From Oscillospiraceae bacterium (GTDB lineage Bacteria; Bacillota; Clostridia; Oscillospirales; Oscillospiraceae): 64,000 nt of DNA. The stretch covers positions 1 through 64,000 of the forward strand of contig CADAHL010000002.1 of assembly GCA_902787755.1 (NCBI GenBank), in the 5' to 3' direction. Of the stretch, positions 8,563 through 18,101 are shown piece after piece (position 1 is the first letter of the stretch; each line of letters starts with the position of its first letter). The notes under the pieces are model-generated. The model was given only the letters and a program-made list of their open reading frames with translations. It made no database searches and was not told the origin of the DNA. Position numbers and translations under genes: made by a program.

Positions 8563-9586
8563 TAACCTGGATGGTTTTAGAGCCTTGTCTTGCATAGCGA
8601 TAATCGCAATGCATATCAAAGCAAATGCAGATTATCAAATAGATGGTTGGTTCTTTCAGGATGTTATCGGAGCTTGGGGGCATTTGGTTGCGCTGTTCCT
8701 TATGATTTCGGGTTTCGGAAATGTTCTGTGGGTATTATGAGAAGTTTAAGAATGGGAATATCGATCTAAACATTTTATACAAAGAGGTACAAGAAGATCC
8801 TTCCATTCTTTATCACACTGATTTTGATTGATGTGATTATGGAACGAAGTCTTGACCATGTTATTCAGGGCATCACAGAAGCGACACTGGTGTTCGGACT
8901 GTTGCCCAATAACCAGCCGGATGTTATCGGAGTGTGTTGGACGCTGGGTGTGATCTTCTTGTTCTACATGCTGTTTCCATTTGTTGTATACCTATGCTGG
9001 AACAAAAGAAGAGCAATTAAAGCCTTTGCGGGATCGGTGATTCTTAGCCTATTCTGTTCCATATATTTCTTTACAGACAAGTTTGTGATTGAAGGGTTTG
9101 TAGCTCGCCACAATATCCTGTACTGTGCCCCGTGGATTCTTGGGGGGTATTGCGTATCTCTACAGGAACGAGATCAAAGGCTTTGTACAGCGGTTTAGGT
9201 GGGTTTGGCTGGCAGGTTGCGTAGGACTGGATGTAATCTGGTATTTCGTTCCCGGCGAGATTGCTGGAACAGATGTATGGATGGTTAAGAATCTGGCTTT
9301 ATACCTGCCTTGGCTCATGTATGCCATTAGCGTAGAAAGCAAGATTCTCAGCAATAAAGTGATGAAGTATCTGAGCGGAATTAGTCTGGAGCTTAACTTA
9401 TCGCAGATGGTTATATTCCGTATTGTAGAGAAAGTTAAGTGCTTATATCTGTTTGGAAAGGGCTGGATCAGCTTCCTAGCGGTGTGGATAGCAGTAGTTG
9501 TAGGGTTGATTGTGTTCATTGAGACTTGGAAAAGAGTTTATAGTTTGGCAGAAAATCGTTTTCTGATAAAAAAGGGAGTTAACTGA
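8546..9586 (+). pseudogene. Acyltransferase-3 family (O-acetyltransferase-like) gene with three +1 frameshifts
   Basis: Reading starts at the ATG 8546 (NLDGFRALSCIAIIAMH, the acyltransferase-3 signature) and overlaps the preceding gene. The frame is lost at about 8720 (an extra A in GGAAATG), again at about 8772 (one extra base before TTTTATACA) and again in the run of six G at 9142-9147. Removing one base at each site gives a continuous multi-spanning protein of about 345 residues with SGFGMFCGYYEKF, FYTKRYKKILPFF, CWTLGVIFLFYMLFP and CAPWILGGIAYLYRN in order, which is the normal family length. The product would be a membrane O-acyltransferase modifying a polysaccharide. All three changes are +1, so true decay, phase variation at the G run and assembly error are all possible. 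Confidence 0.85.
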
Positions 9587-10758
9587 TGAAAAAAGCAGTA
9601 ATTGTTGGTGGGAGTAATGGAATAGGTCTCGCCATTAGTAAGAATTTAATTGATAGAGGATACTATCTGGAAATTTGTGACCGTGGCGGTCCAGAGGAAG
9701 GGATTCTTCCATCTTCGTCATTCCATCACAATTATTGTGACCTGCTAGATTTCAATGAGGAGCTTTTGGCTAACCTTGCATCAGACCTTGAAGTTGAATT
9801 GCTGATGGTGACAGCAGGTATCGGTCGTGTGGCAAATTTTGAGGCACACCACATAGCCGAAATTGAGAAGATGCTCACAGTTGATACGGTGTCAACAATC
9901 AAAATTTTCCGGGTTTTTTATGATCGTATTCGTTCAAAAGAAACGTTTTATGCAGGCGTTATGGGTAGCATATCAGGCTGGATGTCCACACCGGCTGCAG
10001 CAGTATATGCGGCTGCAAAAGCAGGCGTTATAAGATTTGTTGAGTCTGTGAATATTGAACTGGAGGTTGCGGGAACGGAAAATCGTATCTTGGATGTTAG
10101 TCCTGCAAGTTTCAAGGGGTCCAGATTCTATAGCGGGAAAAATGACCTCTCTATTACTGGGCCTCTTGCAGAAGAAATTTTAGAGCACCTCTTCCGCCAC
10201 GACACACGTTTCATTCCCCAGTATGAGGAGACGTTTAAGGCGGTTCTTGAACGTTATCATGATGATCCTCATGAGTATGGATTACATAGCTACAATTATA
10301 AGAAAGAATCAGGGCGACTTGATAACAGTAAAAAAGTAAAGATTGGATATTTGTCTGGTACATTTGACCTTTTTCATGTTGGTCATCTTAACCTTCTTCG
10401 CCGTGCAAAAGCACAGTGTGACTATCTGATTGTGGGCGTGCATGATAGTGGAAAATGGAAGGGGAAAGAAACCTTCATTCCGCTTGAAGAGCGTAAGGCA
10501 ATTGTTGAAGCCTGCAAATATGTTGATAAGGTTGTTGATAGCTGCCGTGAGGATTCTGATGCTTGGAATCTTTGGCATTATGATCGTCTGTTCGTTGGCT
10601 CTGATTATAAGGGAACCGAACGGTTCCAGCGCTATGAAGAGTATTTTAAGGACAAGGGAGTGGAAATTGTTTATTTCCCCTACACACAGAGTACGAGCAG
10701 TACGCAGATTAGAAAGACAGTTCTTCTGAAAACTAAGGATATAAAGATTGAAGAGTGA
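9586..10758 (+). CDS. SDR reductase-cytidylyltransferase fusion protein
   Basis: A 390-residue two-domain protein. Residues 1-235 are a short-chain dehydrogenase: IVGGSNGIGLAIS (dinucleotide loop) and YAAAKAGV (the Y-x3-K catalytic pair). Residues about 245-385 are a TagD-like cytidylyltransferase: GYLSGTFDLFHVGHLNLL with the HxGH motif, FVGSDYKGTERF and QSTSSTQIRK. In known pathways a reductase and a cytidylyltransferase together convert a sugar phosphate to a CDP-polyol (for example TarJ/TarI or Bcs1), but those use an IspD-type enzyme; this fusion uses the glycerol-phosphate type and the opposite domain order. It is followed 9 bases later by a LicD gene, a likely user of the CDP-activated product. 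The exact substrate is unknown. Confidence 0.85.
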   Translation: MKKAVIVGGSNGIGLAISKNLIDRGYYLEICDRGGPEEGILPSSSFHHNYCDLLDFNEELLANLASDLEVELLMVTAGIGRVANFEAHHIAEIEKMLTVDTVSTIKIFRVFYDRIRSKETFYAGVMGSISGWMSTPAAAVYAAAKAGVIRFVESVNIELEVAGTENRILDVSPASFKGSRFYSGKNDLSITGPLAEEILEHLFRHDTRFIPQYEETFKAVLERYHDDPHEYGLHSYNYKKESGRLDNSKKVKIGYLSGTFDLFHVGHLNLLRRAKAQCDYLIVGVHDSGKWKGKETFIPLEERKAIVEACKYVDKVVDSCREDSDAWNLWHYDRLFVGSDYKGTERFQRYEEYFKDKGVEIVYFPYTQSTSSTQIRKTVLLKTKDIKIEE

Positions 10759-10767
10759 GGATTAGAC

Positions 10768-11601
10768 ATGGGTAATATGGATCTGCTGCATCAGGTAGAT
10801 TTGAATATCGTAAAAGAAGTTGTAGCTATCTGTGAAAAGCATGGATTTACCTATTTCATGCTTGGTGGGACGATGTTAGGTGCAGTTAGACACAAAGGAT
10901 TTATTCCATGGGATGATGACATTGATCTAGGAATCCCGAGAATAGACTATGAAGCTTTTTTGAAAGTAGCGCCCAAAGAACTGTCGTCTCATCTTAAGGT
11001 GGTCAACTATCGAACAGACCCGGATTATCATTATTATATTACACGCATTCTTGACACAGAGACGAAAGTTGAAGAGGAAAGAATTGGTAATGAAAATAGA
11101 TACACGAATGCTTCAATAGACATCTTTCCAATAGATGGCACGCCTAATAATGAAATCTTAAGAAAGCTCTATTTTTTCCGTGTGCTGTATCACAGGGCTC
11201 TTATGTCTCTTTGTTATAAGGATTCAATTGATAGAAAGAGACCAAGAGGCACAGCAGAGAAGATTTTGCTCTGGGTGATGGAAAGGATTCCCGTTGAAAA
11301 GATGACTACACCACACAGGCAGAAAGAAAAGATTGACAGGCTATTGAAAAGTCAGAGGATCGATGGTGCTAAGTATATCGGGAACATTATGGGCGCTTAT
11401 AGGACCAAGGAGATTGTACCGGCTGAGTTCTACGGAAAAGGGAAGATGTATCCGTTCGAGGACATCGAGCTTCGAGGCATGGAACTGGCAGATGAGTATT
11501 TGACATGGACTTATGGTGATTATATGAAGTTGCCTCCGGAAGACAAACGTAAAACGCACTTTAAGATTCTGGAGATACATGGAAAGAAGATAGAAGAGTA
11601 A
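10768..11601 (+). CDS. LicD family phosphotransferase (first copy)
   Basis: A 277-residue protein with the LicD/FKTN nucleotidyltransferase-fold core: YFMLGGTMLGAVRHKGFIPW followed by DDDIDLGIPR, the acidic cluster that binds metal. LicD proteins transfer phosphocholine from CDP-choline to teichoic acid or capsule sugars; relatives in animals (FKTN, FKRP) transfer ribitol phosphate from CDP-ribitol. It directly follows the SDR-cytidylyltransferase fusion, so a polyol-phosphate donor is as plausible as phosphocholine. No membrane segments are evident. GAGGATT precedes the ATG. Confidence 0.9.
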   Translation: MGNMDLLHQVDLNIVKEVVAICEKHGFTYFMLGGTMLGAVRHKGFIPWDDDIDLGIPRIDYEAFLKVAPKELSSHLKVVNYRTDPDYHYYITRILDTETKVEEERIGNENRYTNASIDIFPIDGTPNNEILRKLYFFRVLYHRALMSLCYKDSIDRKRPRGTAEKILLWVMERIPVEKMTTPHRQKEKIDRLLKSQRIDGAKYIGNIMGAYRTKEIVPAEFYGKGKMYPFEDIELRGMELADEYLTWTYGDYMKLPPEDKRKTHFKILEIHGKKIEE

Positions 11602-11630
11602 CAGAAAATGTCGGCATTTGAGGAGACCAC

Positions 11631-12899
11631 ATGGATATGCATTTAAAAATAGGAAAGAAAAGTCTATCTTTCTTTCTGTTAATGATGTGTATAACTGCTG
11701 TCTACGGGGCAAATTATTGGTTTTCAAATATATATACTAACGATTTCATGGCGCTATCAGCACTAATTTTATCGGTTATTATATTCTTGATTTTCGGCTG
11801 CAGAATAATAAGAAGCAAATTCCGAGCTGCAATTGCTCTAAACTTAGTTATGTGGGTAGCAGGCATAATTAGAGCAATGGGATACGGATTACCTTTTACG
11901 ATAATTCTGAAAGAAAGCTGTTATACTATAGTACCACTCCTTATTTATTTTGCATTCCGACCATTAATCAAATCTGTTAAAGATTTAAATGGCTTTCTTC
12001 ATATTGTTCTATGGGCGGGGATTATATGCAACATTGTTGCGATTGTAGAAATGTCCTTTGCGTTGCGCGGAATTGATATTCTGCGTATGGACGTATTCAG
12101 TAAATTGAGAAATGGAACACCGCGCTTCACAATCGGAGAGACTGTAATTGTTCTTAGCTTTTTACTGTCAGTAAGCGTCTTATTAGATAAGGATATCTCG
12201 AAGAATAGGAAAGGGATACACTTAATAAACATTGCGTTAACCCTTATTAATCTTCTATGGATTATAAAAACAAGAACGCTTGACTTATATTTATTGGCAA
12301 CTGTACTCATGATTCCAGTTCTCAACAAAAGGGCAAAGAAGAGAATAAGAATACTATTAGGATTTGTAGTTGTGGTGATTCTTGCCTTTGTACTGATGTC
12401 TGATTTTATACCAGCCTTGAATTCACTCATAGATAATGACTACGGGATTCAAATGAGATTCTCAATGATAAGCTATTATCTTGACTTTTTTAGGAGTCAC
12501 TGGCTCTTTGGAGCAGGCTACATTTCCGCAAACCCATACTATTCAACCTACTCGATAGTCGCCGGCCCATTTGGCCGCTATTATACGAGCGATGTTGGAG
12601 TGATCGGTTTAATGTTTAGGAGCGGAATAATAGGTTTAATGTGGCTGATTAGTTGGTTTCTTGGGGGGATAAAGACACTTCGATGGGATCATAGTAATGT
12701 ACCGACTTATTATGATCTTATGATGAAGCTATTTTTATTATTCATGATGTTCTCATGCATTAATCTGATTTTGACGGACACACCCCGATTTCCATACATA
12801 GCAATAGGAATGTTGTTGTTTGAATCGGCTAGTTTGTTTTCTGTCCAAAACAAGCAATTGAGTGCTGAAAACCTTAACAAAGAAGGAAGAAGGAAATGA
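11631..12899 (+). CDS. O-antigen polymerase/ligase-like membrane protein (Wzy candidate)
   Basis: A 422-residue protein with about 10-12 membrane segments and a large loop around residues 265-320 that contains RFSMISYYLDFFRSHWLFGAGYI, the part usually conserved in O-antigen ligase/polymerase proteins (a short W-x-LFG-x-G motif). It is AT-rich and sits between glycosyltransferase genes, as expected of the serotype-specific polymerase that links repeat units on the outer membrane face. GAGGAG is 6 bases before the ATG. Its stop overlaps the start of the next gene (ATGA). Confidence 0.85.
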   Translation: MDMHLKIGKKSLSFFLLMMCITAVYGANYWFSNIYTNDFMALSALILSVIIFLIFGCRIIRSKFRAAIALNLVMWVAGIIRAMGYGLPFTIILKESCYTIVPLLIYFAFRPLIKSVKDLNGFLHIVLWAGIICNIVAIVEMSFALRGIDILRMDVFSKLRNGTPRFTIGETVIVLSFLLSVSVLLDKDISKNRKGIHLINIALTLINLLWIIKTRTLDLYLLATVLMIPVLNKRAKKRIRILLGFVVVVILAFVLMSDFIPALNSLIDNDYGIQMRFSMISYYLDFFRSHWLFGAGYISANPYYSTYSIVAGPFGRYYTSDVGVIGLMFRSGIIGLMWLISWFLGGIKTLRWDHSNVPTYYDLMMKLFLLFMMFSCINLILTDTPRFPYIAIGMLLFESASLFSVQNKQLSAENLNKEGRRK

Positions 12900-13813
12900 A
12901 ATTAGCAGTCCTTATGGCAACATATAATGGCGAAAAGTATCTCGAAGAACAAATTGAAAGCATTTTATCACAAAAGACTGAGTTCGGATTCGACTTAATT
13001 GTTAGAGATGATGGGTCGACAGATGGGACGTGCGAGATACTTAAGAAGTACGAACAGGAAGGAAAGATTGTTCTCATCGAAGGGAACAACCTTGGGGCTG
13101 CTAAAGGGTTTATCTCCATGCTTAAACAAAAAACCGGATATGACTACTATGCATTTTCTGACCAGGATGATGTGTGGAACGAAACCAAGCTACAGCATGG
13201 TGTAGACGCTATAAAAGGTATTGATGGACCGGCGCTGTATTGCAGTAATTGTGAGCTTGTAGATGCAGAATTAAACAGAATTGGACGGAATACCCATAGG
13301 GCAAGGCCGTCATATACATTAGAATCAATTCTTTGTTTGGCAAGCTGTGCACAAGGTTGCACATCGGTATTCAATAATGATCTTGCAAGAATTATCCAAG
13401 AAAATGAAATGCCTGATGTGTTTATCATGCATGATTCATTGCTGACATGCCTCTGCGGATTAATTGGGGGGACTATCATTTATGATGAGAAGCCCTCCAT
13501 GAGATATAGAATGCACGGGAATAATGTGTTTGGAATGGTTTCGGCACGTCAGAATGTAGGGAATGTTATTAAAGATAGGCTTTTGGAGATAACTCAAAAA
13601 AGAAAAATAAGTATGTATGATCAGGCTGACAGTCTATTGCGAACCTACAGGTCATATATTCCGGAAGAAAACCAAAGACTGTGCAAAGTGGTCGTTGATT
13701 CAAAGAAATCAATACTGGCTAGATTGAGACTGGTGTTTAATAGAAAATTAAAACATGACACCCTGAATAAGACTATAACAAAAAAGTTAGAGATTCTATT
13801 TGGCAATGATTAA
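12896..13813 (+). CDS. Family 2 glycosyltransferase, rhamnosyltransferase-like
   Basis: A 305-residue soluble GT-A enzyme. It opens with VLMATYNGEKYLEEQIESIL and LIVRDDGSTDGTCEIL, the classic GT2 nucleotide-binding pattern. YYAFSDQDDVWNETKL supplies the DxD metal site in the SDQDD form common in rhamnosyl- and galactosyltransferases of capsule loci, and the C-terminal half has MHDSLLTCLCG. It probably adds a rhamnose or hexose to the repeat unit. Translationally coupled to the Wzy candidate by a 4-base overlap. Confidence 0.9.
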   Translation: MKLAVLMATYNGEKYLEEQIESILSQKTEFGFDLIVRDDGSTDGTCEILKKYEQEGKIVLIEGNNLGAAKGFISMLKQKTGYDYYAFSDQDDVWNETKLQHGVDAIKGIDGPALYCSNCELVDAELNRIGRNTHRARPSYTLESILCLASCAQGCTSVFNNDLARIIQENEMPDVFIMHDSLLTCLCGLIGGTIIYDEKPSMRYRMHGNNVFGMVSARQNVGNVIKDRLLEITQKRKISMYDQADSLLRTYRSYIPEENQRLCKVVVDSKKSILARLRLVFNRKLKHDTLNKTITKKLEILFGND

Positions 13814-13826
13814 CAGGAGATAGGAT

Positions 13827-14606
13827 ATGACATACCAGCTAATCGTATCGACTATGAACCAACAGGATGATAGTCTGATTGAACGAATGAATATTAGCTC
13901 AGATGCAATCATTATTAACCAATCAAATAAGTTTTCTTTTCATGAAACTAGGGTTGTAAATTCAACTGTTAGATGGTATGAATTCGATGAGCGAGGGATA
14001 GGCTTAAGCAGAAATAGCGGTTTGATGCGAGCAACCGCTGATATCATCCAATTTGCTGATGACGACATGCTATTTACGGATACATATCAAGATGATGTCA
14101 TCGCAGAGTACGAAGCGCATCCTGAAGCAGATGTAATTCTGTTTTCAAACAGATGCCTTAACAAGGATAGAATGCCTTATCAAGTAGATAGCTTCGGACG
14201 TGTCGGACGCATCGAAGGTGTAAAGTTTGGGGGAGCTAGAATTACAGCTAGAAGAGAAAAACTACTATACAATAATATTACTTTTTCACTTTTATTTGGT
14301 GGAGGAGCAAGATATGGTGCGGGCGAAGATGTGACCTTTGTTCAGGATTGCATCAAAGCTGGTTTAAGAGTCTATAAGTCTCCCATAATAGTCTCGACAA
14401 TGAAACAAGGCTCTTCTACTTGGTTCAAAGGGTTTGACGAAAAATATTACAAAGATAAAGGCGCTCTTCTAGCAGCTAACTTTCCAATTTTGAGCAGAAT
14501 CGGAGTCTTCCTTCAAGCCTATAAGAAGAGAGATGGGAACTACTCTTTTTCTCAATTGTTGAAGTTTTATATGGATGGAGCAAAAGAATTTAGGGAAGGA
14601 AAGTAG
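13827..14606 (+). CDS. Family 2-like glycosyltransferase
   Basis: 259 residues with a divergent GT-A fold. The N-terminus (LIVSTMNQQDDSLIERM) lacks the usual YN-x5 start, but FDERGIGLSRNSGLMRATAD and IIQFADDDMLFTDTY give the nucleotide-binding and DDD metal site, and GAGEDVTFVQDCIKAG is the typical acceptor-side ED motif. Length is near the family minimum. Lies 13 bases after the previous GT gene with AGGAGA before its ATG. Donor and acceptor unknown. Confidence 0.82.
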   Translation: MTYQLIVSTMNQQDDSLIERMNISSDAIIINQSNKFSFHETRVVNSTVRWYEFDERGIGLSRNSGLMRATADIIQFADDDMLFTDTYQDDVIAEYEAHPEADVILFSNRCLNKDRMPYQVDSFGRVGRIEGVKFGGARITARREKLLYNNITFSLLFGGGARYGAGEDVTFVQDCIKAGLRVYKSPIIVSTMKQGSSTWFKGFDEKYYKDKGALLAANFPILSRIGVFLQAYKKRDGNYSFSQLLKFYMDGAKEFREGK

Positions 14607-14633
14607 CATCATATTCATTGGGAGAATTGTTGA

Positions 14634-15455
14634 ATGATTGAAGATAAGGTTTTCAATACAGGAGAAAGTGAAAGCACACTTAAAGCAAACTACAATTATG
14701 AAGGTAGTGTGTTAAGGAAAGCCCAAAATAGAATGACCGAGATGCTGGTTTTCCTGGATAAAATATGCAAAGAAAACGACATCACATATTTCATTGCATT
14801 TGGTACTCTGTTGGGGGCAGTCCGTCATGGTGGCTTTATTCCTTGGGATGATGATATGGATGTATACATTAATGATCGAGACATGAAAAAACTTAGAAAG
14901 ATCATTAATAGTGGAGATTATCCTTATGTTGTCCAAGATCATACTATTGATAAAGGATTTGTAAGATATTATAACGTTCTTCGGGATCTGCACTCTGAAT
15001 ACGTTAAGGATGAGTTTCAACATAATCAACGTAAATATCATGGAATCCAAATTGATTTGTTTCCTTATGAATATGGGGTTATTGAAGGTGGGAAAAAACT
15101 TGTTGCTAAGACCATGGGGTTTAATGAAAAAGTACTGTTAGGAAGAAATGATTTTTTGAGTAATTGTGTATTTTTAATTTCCAGAAATATAATCATTCCT
15201 GTACTTAAATTTCTTAGTCGGTTTAAAGGGAAAAAAAACATCTCATTGGGATACGAAGGGGTCAGTCCAGGGTATATTTATCGTAGCGAAGATATATTTC
15301 CGCTCAAGACTATTTCATTTGAAAGTGTTATAGTCCCTTGCCCAAATCATCCTGATAAAGTGTTGTTGAGTGATTATGGGGCAGATTATCTTGATCTTCC
15401 CCCTACGGAAAGCCGCGATCATCACCGCGTGTTAAATATACGATTTATAGAATAA
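14634..15455 (+). CDS. LicD family phosphotransferase (second copy)
   Basis: A 273-residue LicD protein with YFIAFGTLLGAVRHGGFIPW and DDDMDVYINDRDM, then HGIQIDLFPYEYG and, near the end, the LPPTESRDHH stretch typical of the family. It is distinct from the copy at 10768 (only the core motifs match by eye), suggesting a different acceptor position or a different phospho-substituent. With the choline kinase, cytidylyltransferase and transporter genes at 20.7-24.8 kb, this is a good candidate for the phosphocholine transferase. Confidence 0.9.
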   Translation: MIEDKVFNTGESESTLKANYNYEGSVLRKAQNRMTEMLVFLDKICKENDITYFIAFGTLLGAVRHGGFIPWDDDMDVYINDRDMKKLRKIINSGDYPYVVQDHTIDKGFVRYYNVLRDLHSEYVKDEFQHNQRKYHGIQIDLFPYEYGVIEGGKKLVAKTMGFNEKVLLGRNDFLSNCVFLISRNIIIPVLKFLSRFKGKKNISLGYEGVSPGYIYRSEDIFPLKTISFESVIVPCPNHPDKVLLSDYGADYLDLPPTESRDHHRVLNIRFIE

Positions 15456-15498
15456 ATGACAGCCTGCCTTAGTACGGTGGGCAAAGGATGTTTCAGGC

Positions 15499-16974
15499 AT
15501 GACAGAGATGAAGAAGCATAAATCAGTTAAAGCAAATGCTGTTCTGAGTGTTATTAAGCAGCTGTTTTCTATCATCTTTCCGATGATAACTTTTCCTTAT
15601 GCCACAAGAATTCTTGGCGCTACAAACTATGGGAAATACACATTCAGTGTTTCAATTGTAAACTATATCTCTTATATCGCAGCTGCCGGGATACTTCGAT
15701 ATGCCGTTAGAGAATGCGCACGTGTAAGGGAAGACAGAAAGAAACTGAATTCTCTGGTCAATGAGATATTCACAATAAATGTTTCAACGACTGTTGTGGC
15801 TTATGTAGTGCTATTTGTGATAGTCACATTTATCCCAATGCTCCGTGAATATTCTCTTTGGATAATGATTATCAGCCTGTCTGTCATTTTTACAACATTA
15901 GGTACAGACTGGATAAATAGTGCTTTTGAAGATTATTTCTATATTACCATCAGATATGTTCTAAGCCAAACAGCAGCTGTTTTGCTTTTGTTTATCTTGG
16001 TAAGGAGCTCTGATGATATCTCACAATATGCATTTGTGAGTGTGTTTGGTGGTGTTTTAGCAAATATACTCAATATATTTCATATTAGGAAACAATTGGG
16101 AATATATCCCAAATTGGCGTATAGCCATGCCTTAATTAAGCATATCAGACCTATTTTCTATTTATTTGCTTGTACAATAGCTACATTTATATATATTAAC
16201 TCAGATGTAACAATTCTTCGTATATATGCGAGCGATGCTTCAGTTGGCTATTACGGAGTATCAACTCAATTCTATCAATTAGTAAAACAGTTAATAAATG
16301 CAGCTTTTATTGTTGTCATTCCAAGAATATCGAATGAATTAGCAAATGATAAGATCAAAGCATTTGAAAGGTATAACAACATACTTATAATTACGATACT
16401 ATTGTTGATCCCATGCTCAGTAGGGCTGTTCATGATTAGACGAAATCTTGTTTTGCTTTTTTCTGGATCAGAATATGTTCAAGCATCATCCTCTCTAGCA
16501 ATTCTTGCAATTGCCTTAATACCTGCGATGCTGGCTAACTTTTTTATTAATATTGTTATGATCCCATTGAAACTGGAAAAACAAGTAATGATTGCTACTG
16601 TCGTGAGTGCTCTCATTAATATTGGATTGAATTTTGTCCTTATTCCTATATATGCAGAAAATGCTGCTGCATTCACAACATTATTAGCAGAAATTACAAT
16701 GGTAGTCATTGCAGCTGTATGTTGTAAAAGTATTAAATTGTGTGGGATACGGAAACCAATTATTGCAGGGGTTGTGGGTGGCATTCCAATTTTGCTGATT
16801 TGTTTTTTTATTAATCGCTTTATATACAATCCTTTCATTAACATTGTACTTTGCGTTTTGTCGAGTGCACTAGCATACGGTATAGTTTTATTTATGTTTT
16901 ATCGAAAAGATATAGTAACGGTGATAAGGAAAACTAGGGCAGGAATACAGTCGAGGAAAAAAGTCCATAATTAA
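15499..16974 (+). CDS. Polysaccharide repeat-unit flippase (Wzx)
   Basis: A 491-residue membrane protein of the MOP superfamily with about 12-14 membrane segments. The start KANAVLSVIKQLFSIIFPMI and FPYATRILGATNYGKYTF is the Wzx signature, and FYLFACTIATFIYINSDVTIL lies mid-protein, as in streptococcal Wzx proteins. It would move undecaprenyl-linked repeat units across the membrane for the Wzy candidate at 11631. AT-rich like its neighbours. Confidence 0.9.
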   Translation: MTEMKKHKSVKANAVLSVIKQLFSIIFPMITFPYATRILGATNYGKYTFSVSIVNYISYIAAAGILRYAVRECARVREDRKKLNSLVNEIFTINVSTTVVAYVVLFVIVTFIPMLREYSLWIMIISLSVIFTTLGTDWINSAFEDYFYITIRYVLSQTAAVLLLFILVRSSDDISQYAFVSVFGGVLANILNIFHIRKQLGIYPKLAYSHALIKHIRPIFYLFACTIATFIYINSDVTILRIYASDASVGYYGVSTQFYQLVKQLINAAFIVVIPRISNELANDKIKAFERYNNILIITILLLIPCSVGLFMIRRNLVLLFSGSEYVQASSSLAILAIALIPAMLANFFINIVMIPLKLEKQVMIATVVSALINIGLNFVLIPIYAENAAAFTTLLAEITMVVIAAVCCKSIKLCGIRKPIIAGVVGGIPILLICFFINRFIYNPFINIVLCVLSSALAYGIVLFMFYRKDIVTVIRKTRAGIQSRKKVHN

Positions 16975-17008
16975 AAGAAATCGAATTGTTGGAAGAAGGA
17001 GAACAAAA

Positions 17009-18028
17009 ATGACCATCATAGTCACAGGCGGAGCCGGTTTCATCGGCGGGAATTTCATTCACTACTATTTGAAAGAACATCCGGATGATAGGGTAATCTG
17101 TGTTGATAAATTGACATATGCAGGAAATCTATCTACGCTTGCGTCTGTCATGGATAATCCGAGCTTCCGGTTCTGCAAATTGGACATTTGCGATAGGGAA
17201 GGAGTCTTTTCTCTCTTCGAGGAAGAGAAACCGGACGCGGTGATCAATTTTGCGGCGGAAAGTCATGTGGACAGGTCTATTGAAAACCCGGGAATCTTCC
17301 TTCAGACCAATATCATCGGCACAGCTACAATGATGGACGCTTGCAGAGCATTTGGGAACGTTCGGTACCACCAGGTCAGCACCGATGAGGTATACGGAGA
17401 TCTACCTCTCGATCGTCCTGATCTGTTCTTCACAGAGGCTACTCCGATACATACCAGTTCTCCGTATTCGAGCTCTAAAGCCGGGGCTGACTTGCTGGTT
17501 CAGGCATATAACCGCACTTATGGCTTGCCGATCACCATTAGCCGTTGCTCCAACAACTATGGGCCATACCACTTCCCTGAAAAGCTCATCCCTTTGATGA
17601 TTGCCAACTGCCTAAATGATAAGCCGTTGCCCGTTTATGGTGAAGGACTTAATGTTCGTGATTGGCTGTATGTGGAAGACCATTGTAAGGCTATTGATCT
17701 GATTCTCCACAAGGGACGCATCGGCGAGGTATACAATGTCGGTGGCCACAATGAGATGCGGAACATTGATATTGTAAAGCTGATTATCCATGAGCTTGGT
17801 AAGGACGAGAGCCTCATCACTTATGTGACAGATAGGAAAGGGCATGATTTGCGCTATGCGATTGATCCGACTAAGATCCATGAAGAATTAGGTTGGCTGC
17901 CGGAAACAAAATTCCAGGATGGCATTAAGAAGACAATAAAGTGGTATCTGGAAAACCGCCAGTGGTGGGAAGAAATCATCAGTGGTGAGTATCAGAACTA
18001 CTACGAAAAGATGTACGGAAACAGGTAA
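17009..18028 (+). CDS. rfbB: dTDP-glucose 4,6-dehydratase
   Basis: 339 residues, normal for RfbB/RmlB. TGGAGFIGGNF binds NAD, VINFAAESHVDRSIENP is family-specific, STDEVYGDLP carries the catalytic Asp-Glu pair, YSSSKAGADLL holds the Y-x3-K, and RCSNNYGPYHFPEKLIP completes the signature. It converts dTDP-glucose to dTDP-4-keto-6-deoxyglucose, the second step of dTDP-L-rhamnose synthesis. AAGGAG precedes the ATG. First of four rfb genes in the order B, D, C, A. Confidence 0.96.
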   Translation: MTIIVTGGAGFIGGNFIHYYLKEHPDDRVICVDKLTYAGNLSTLASVMDNPSFRFCKLDICDREGVFSLFEEEKPDAVINFAAESHVDRSIENPGIFLQTNIIGTATMMDACRAFGNVRYHQVSTDEVYGDLPLDRPDLFFTEATPIHTSSPYSSSKAGADLLVQAYNRTYGLPITISRCSNNYGPYHFPEKLIPLMIANCLNDKPLPVYGEGLNVRDWLYVEDHCKAIDLILHKGRIGEVYNVGGHNEMRNIDIVKLIIHELGKDESLITYVTDRKGHDLRYAIDPTKIHEELGWLPETKFQDGIKKTIKWYLENRQWWEEIISGEYQNYYEKMYGNR

Positions 18029-18101
18029 CTACACCACCTGAAAAGAGCGACAACGGTGTGGAAAAGACGGAAATAGGAGCCGATCCAAGGCAAAGGTATA
18101 G

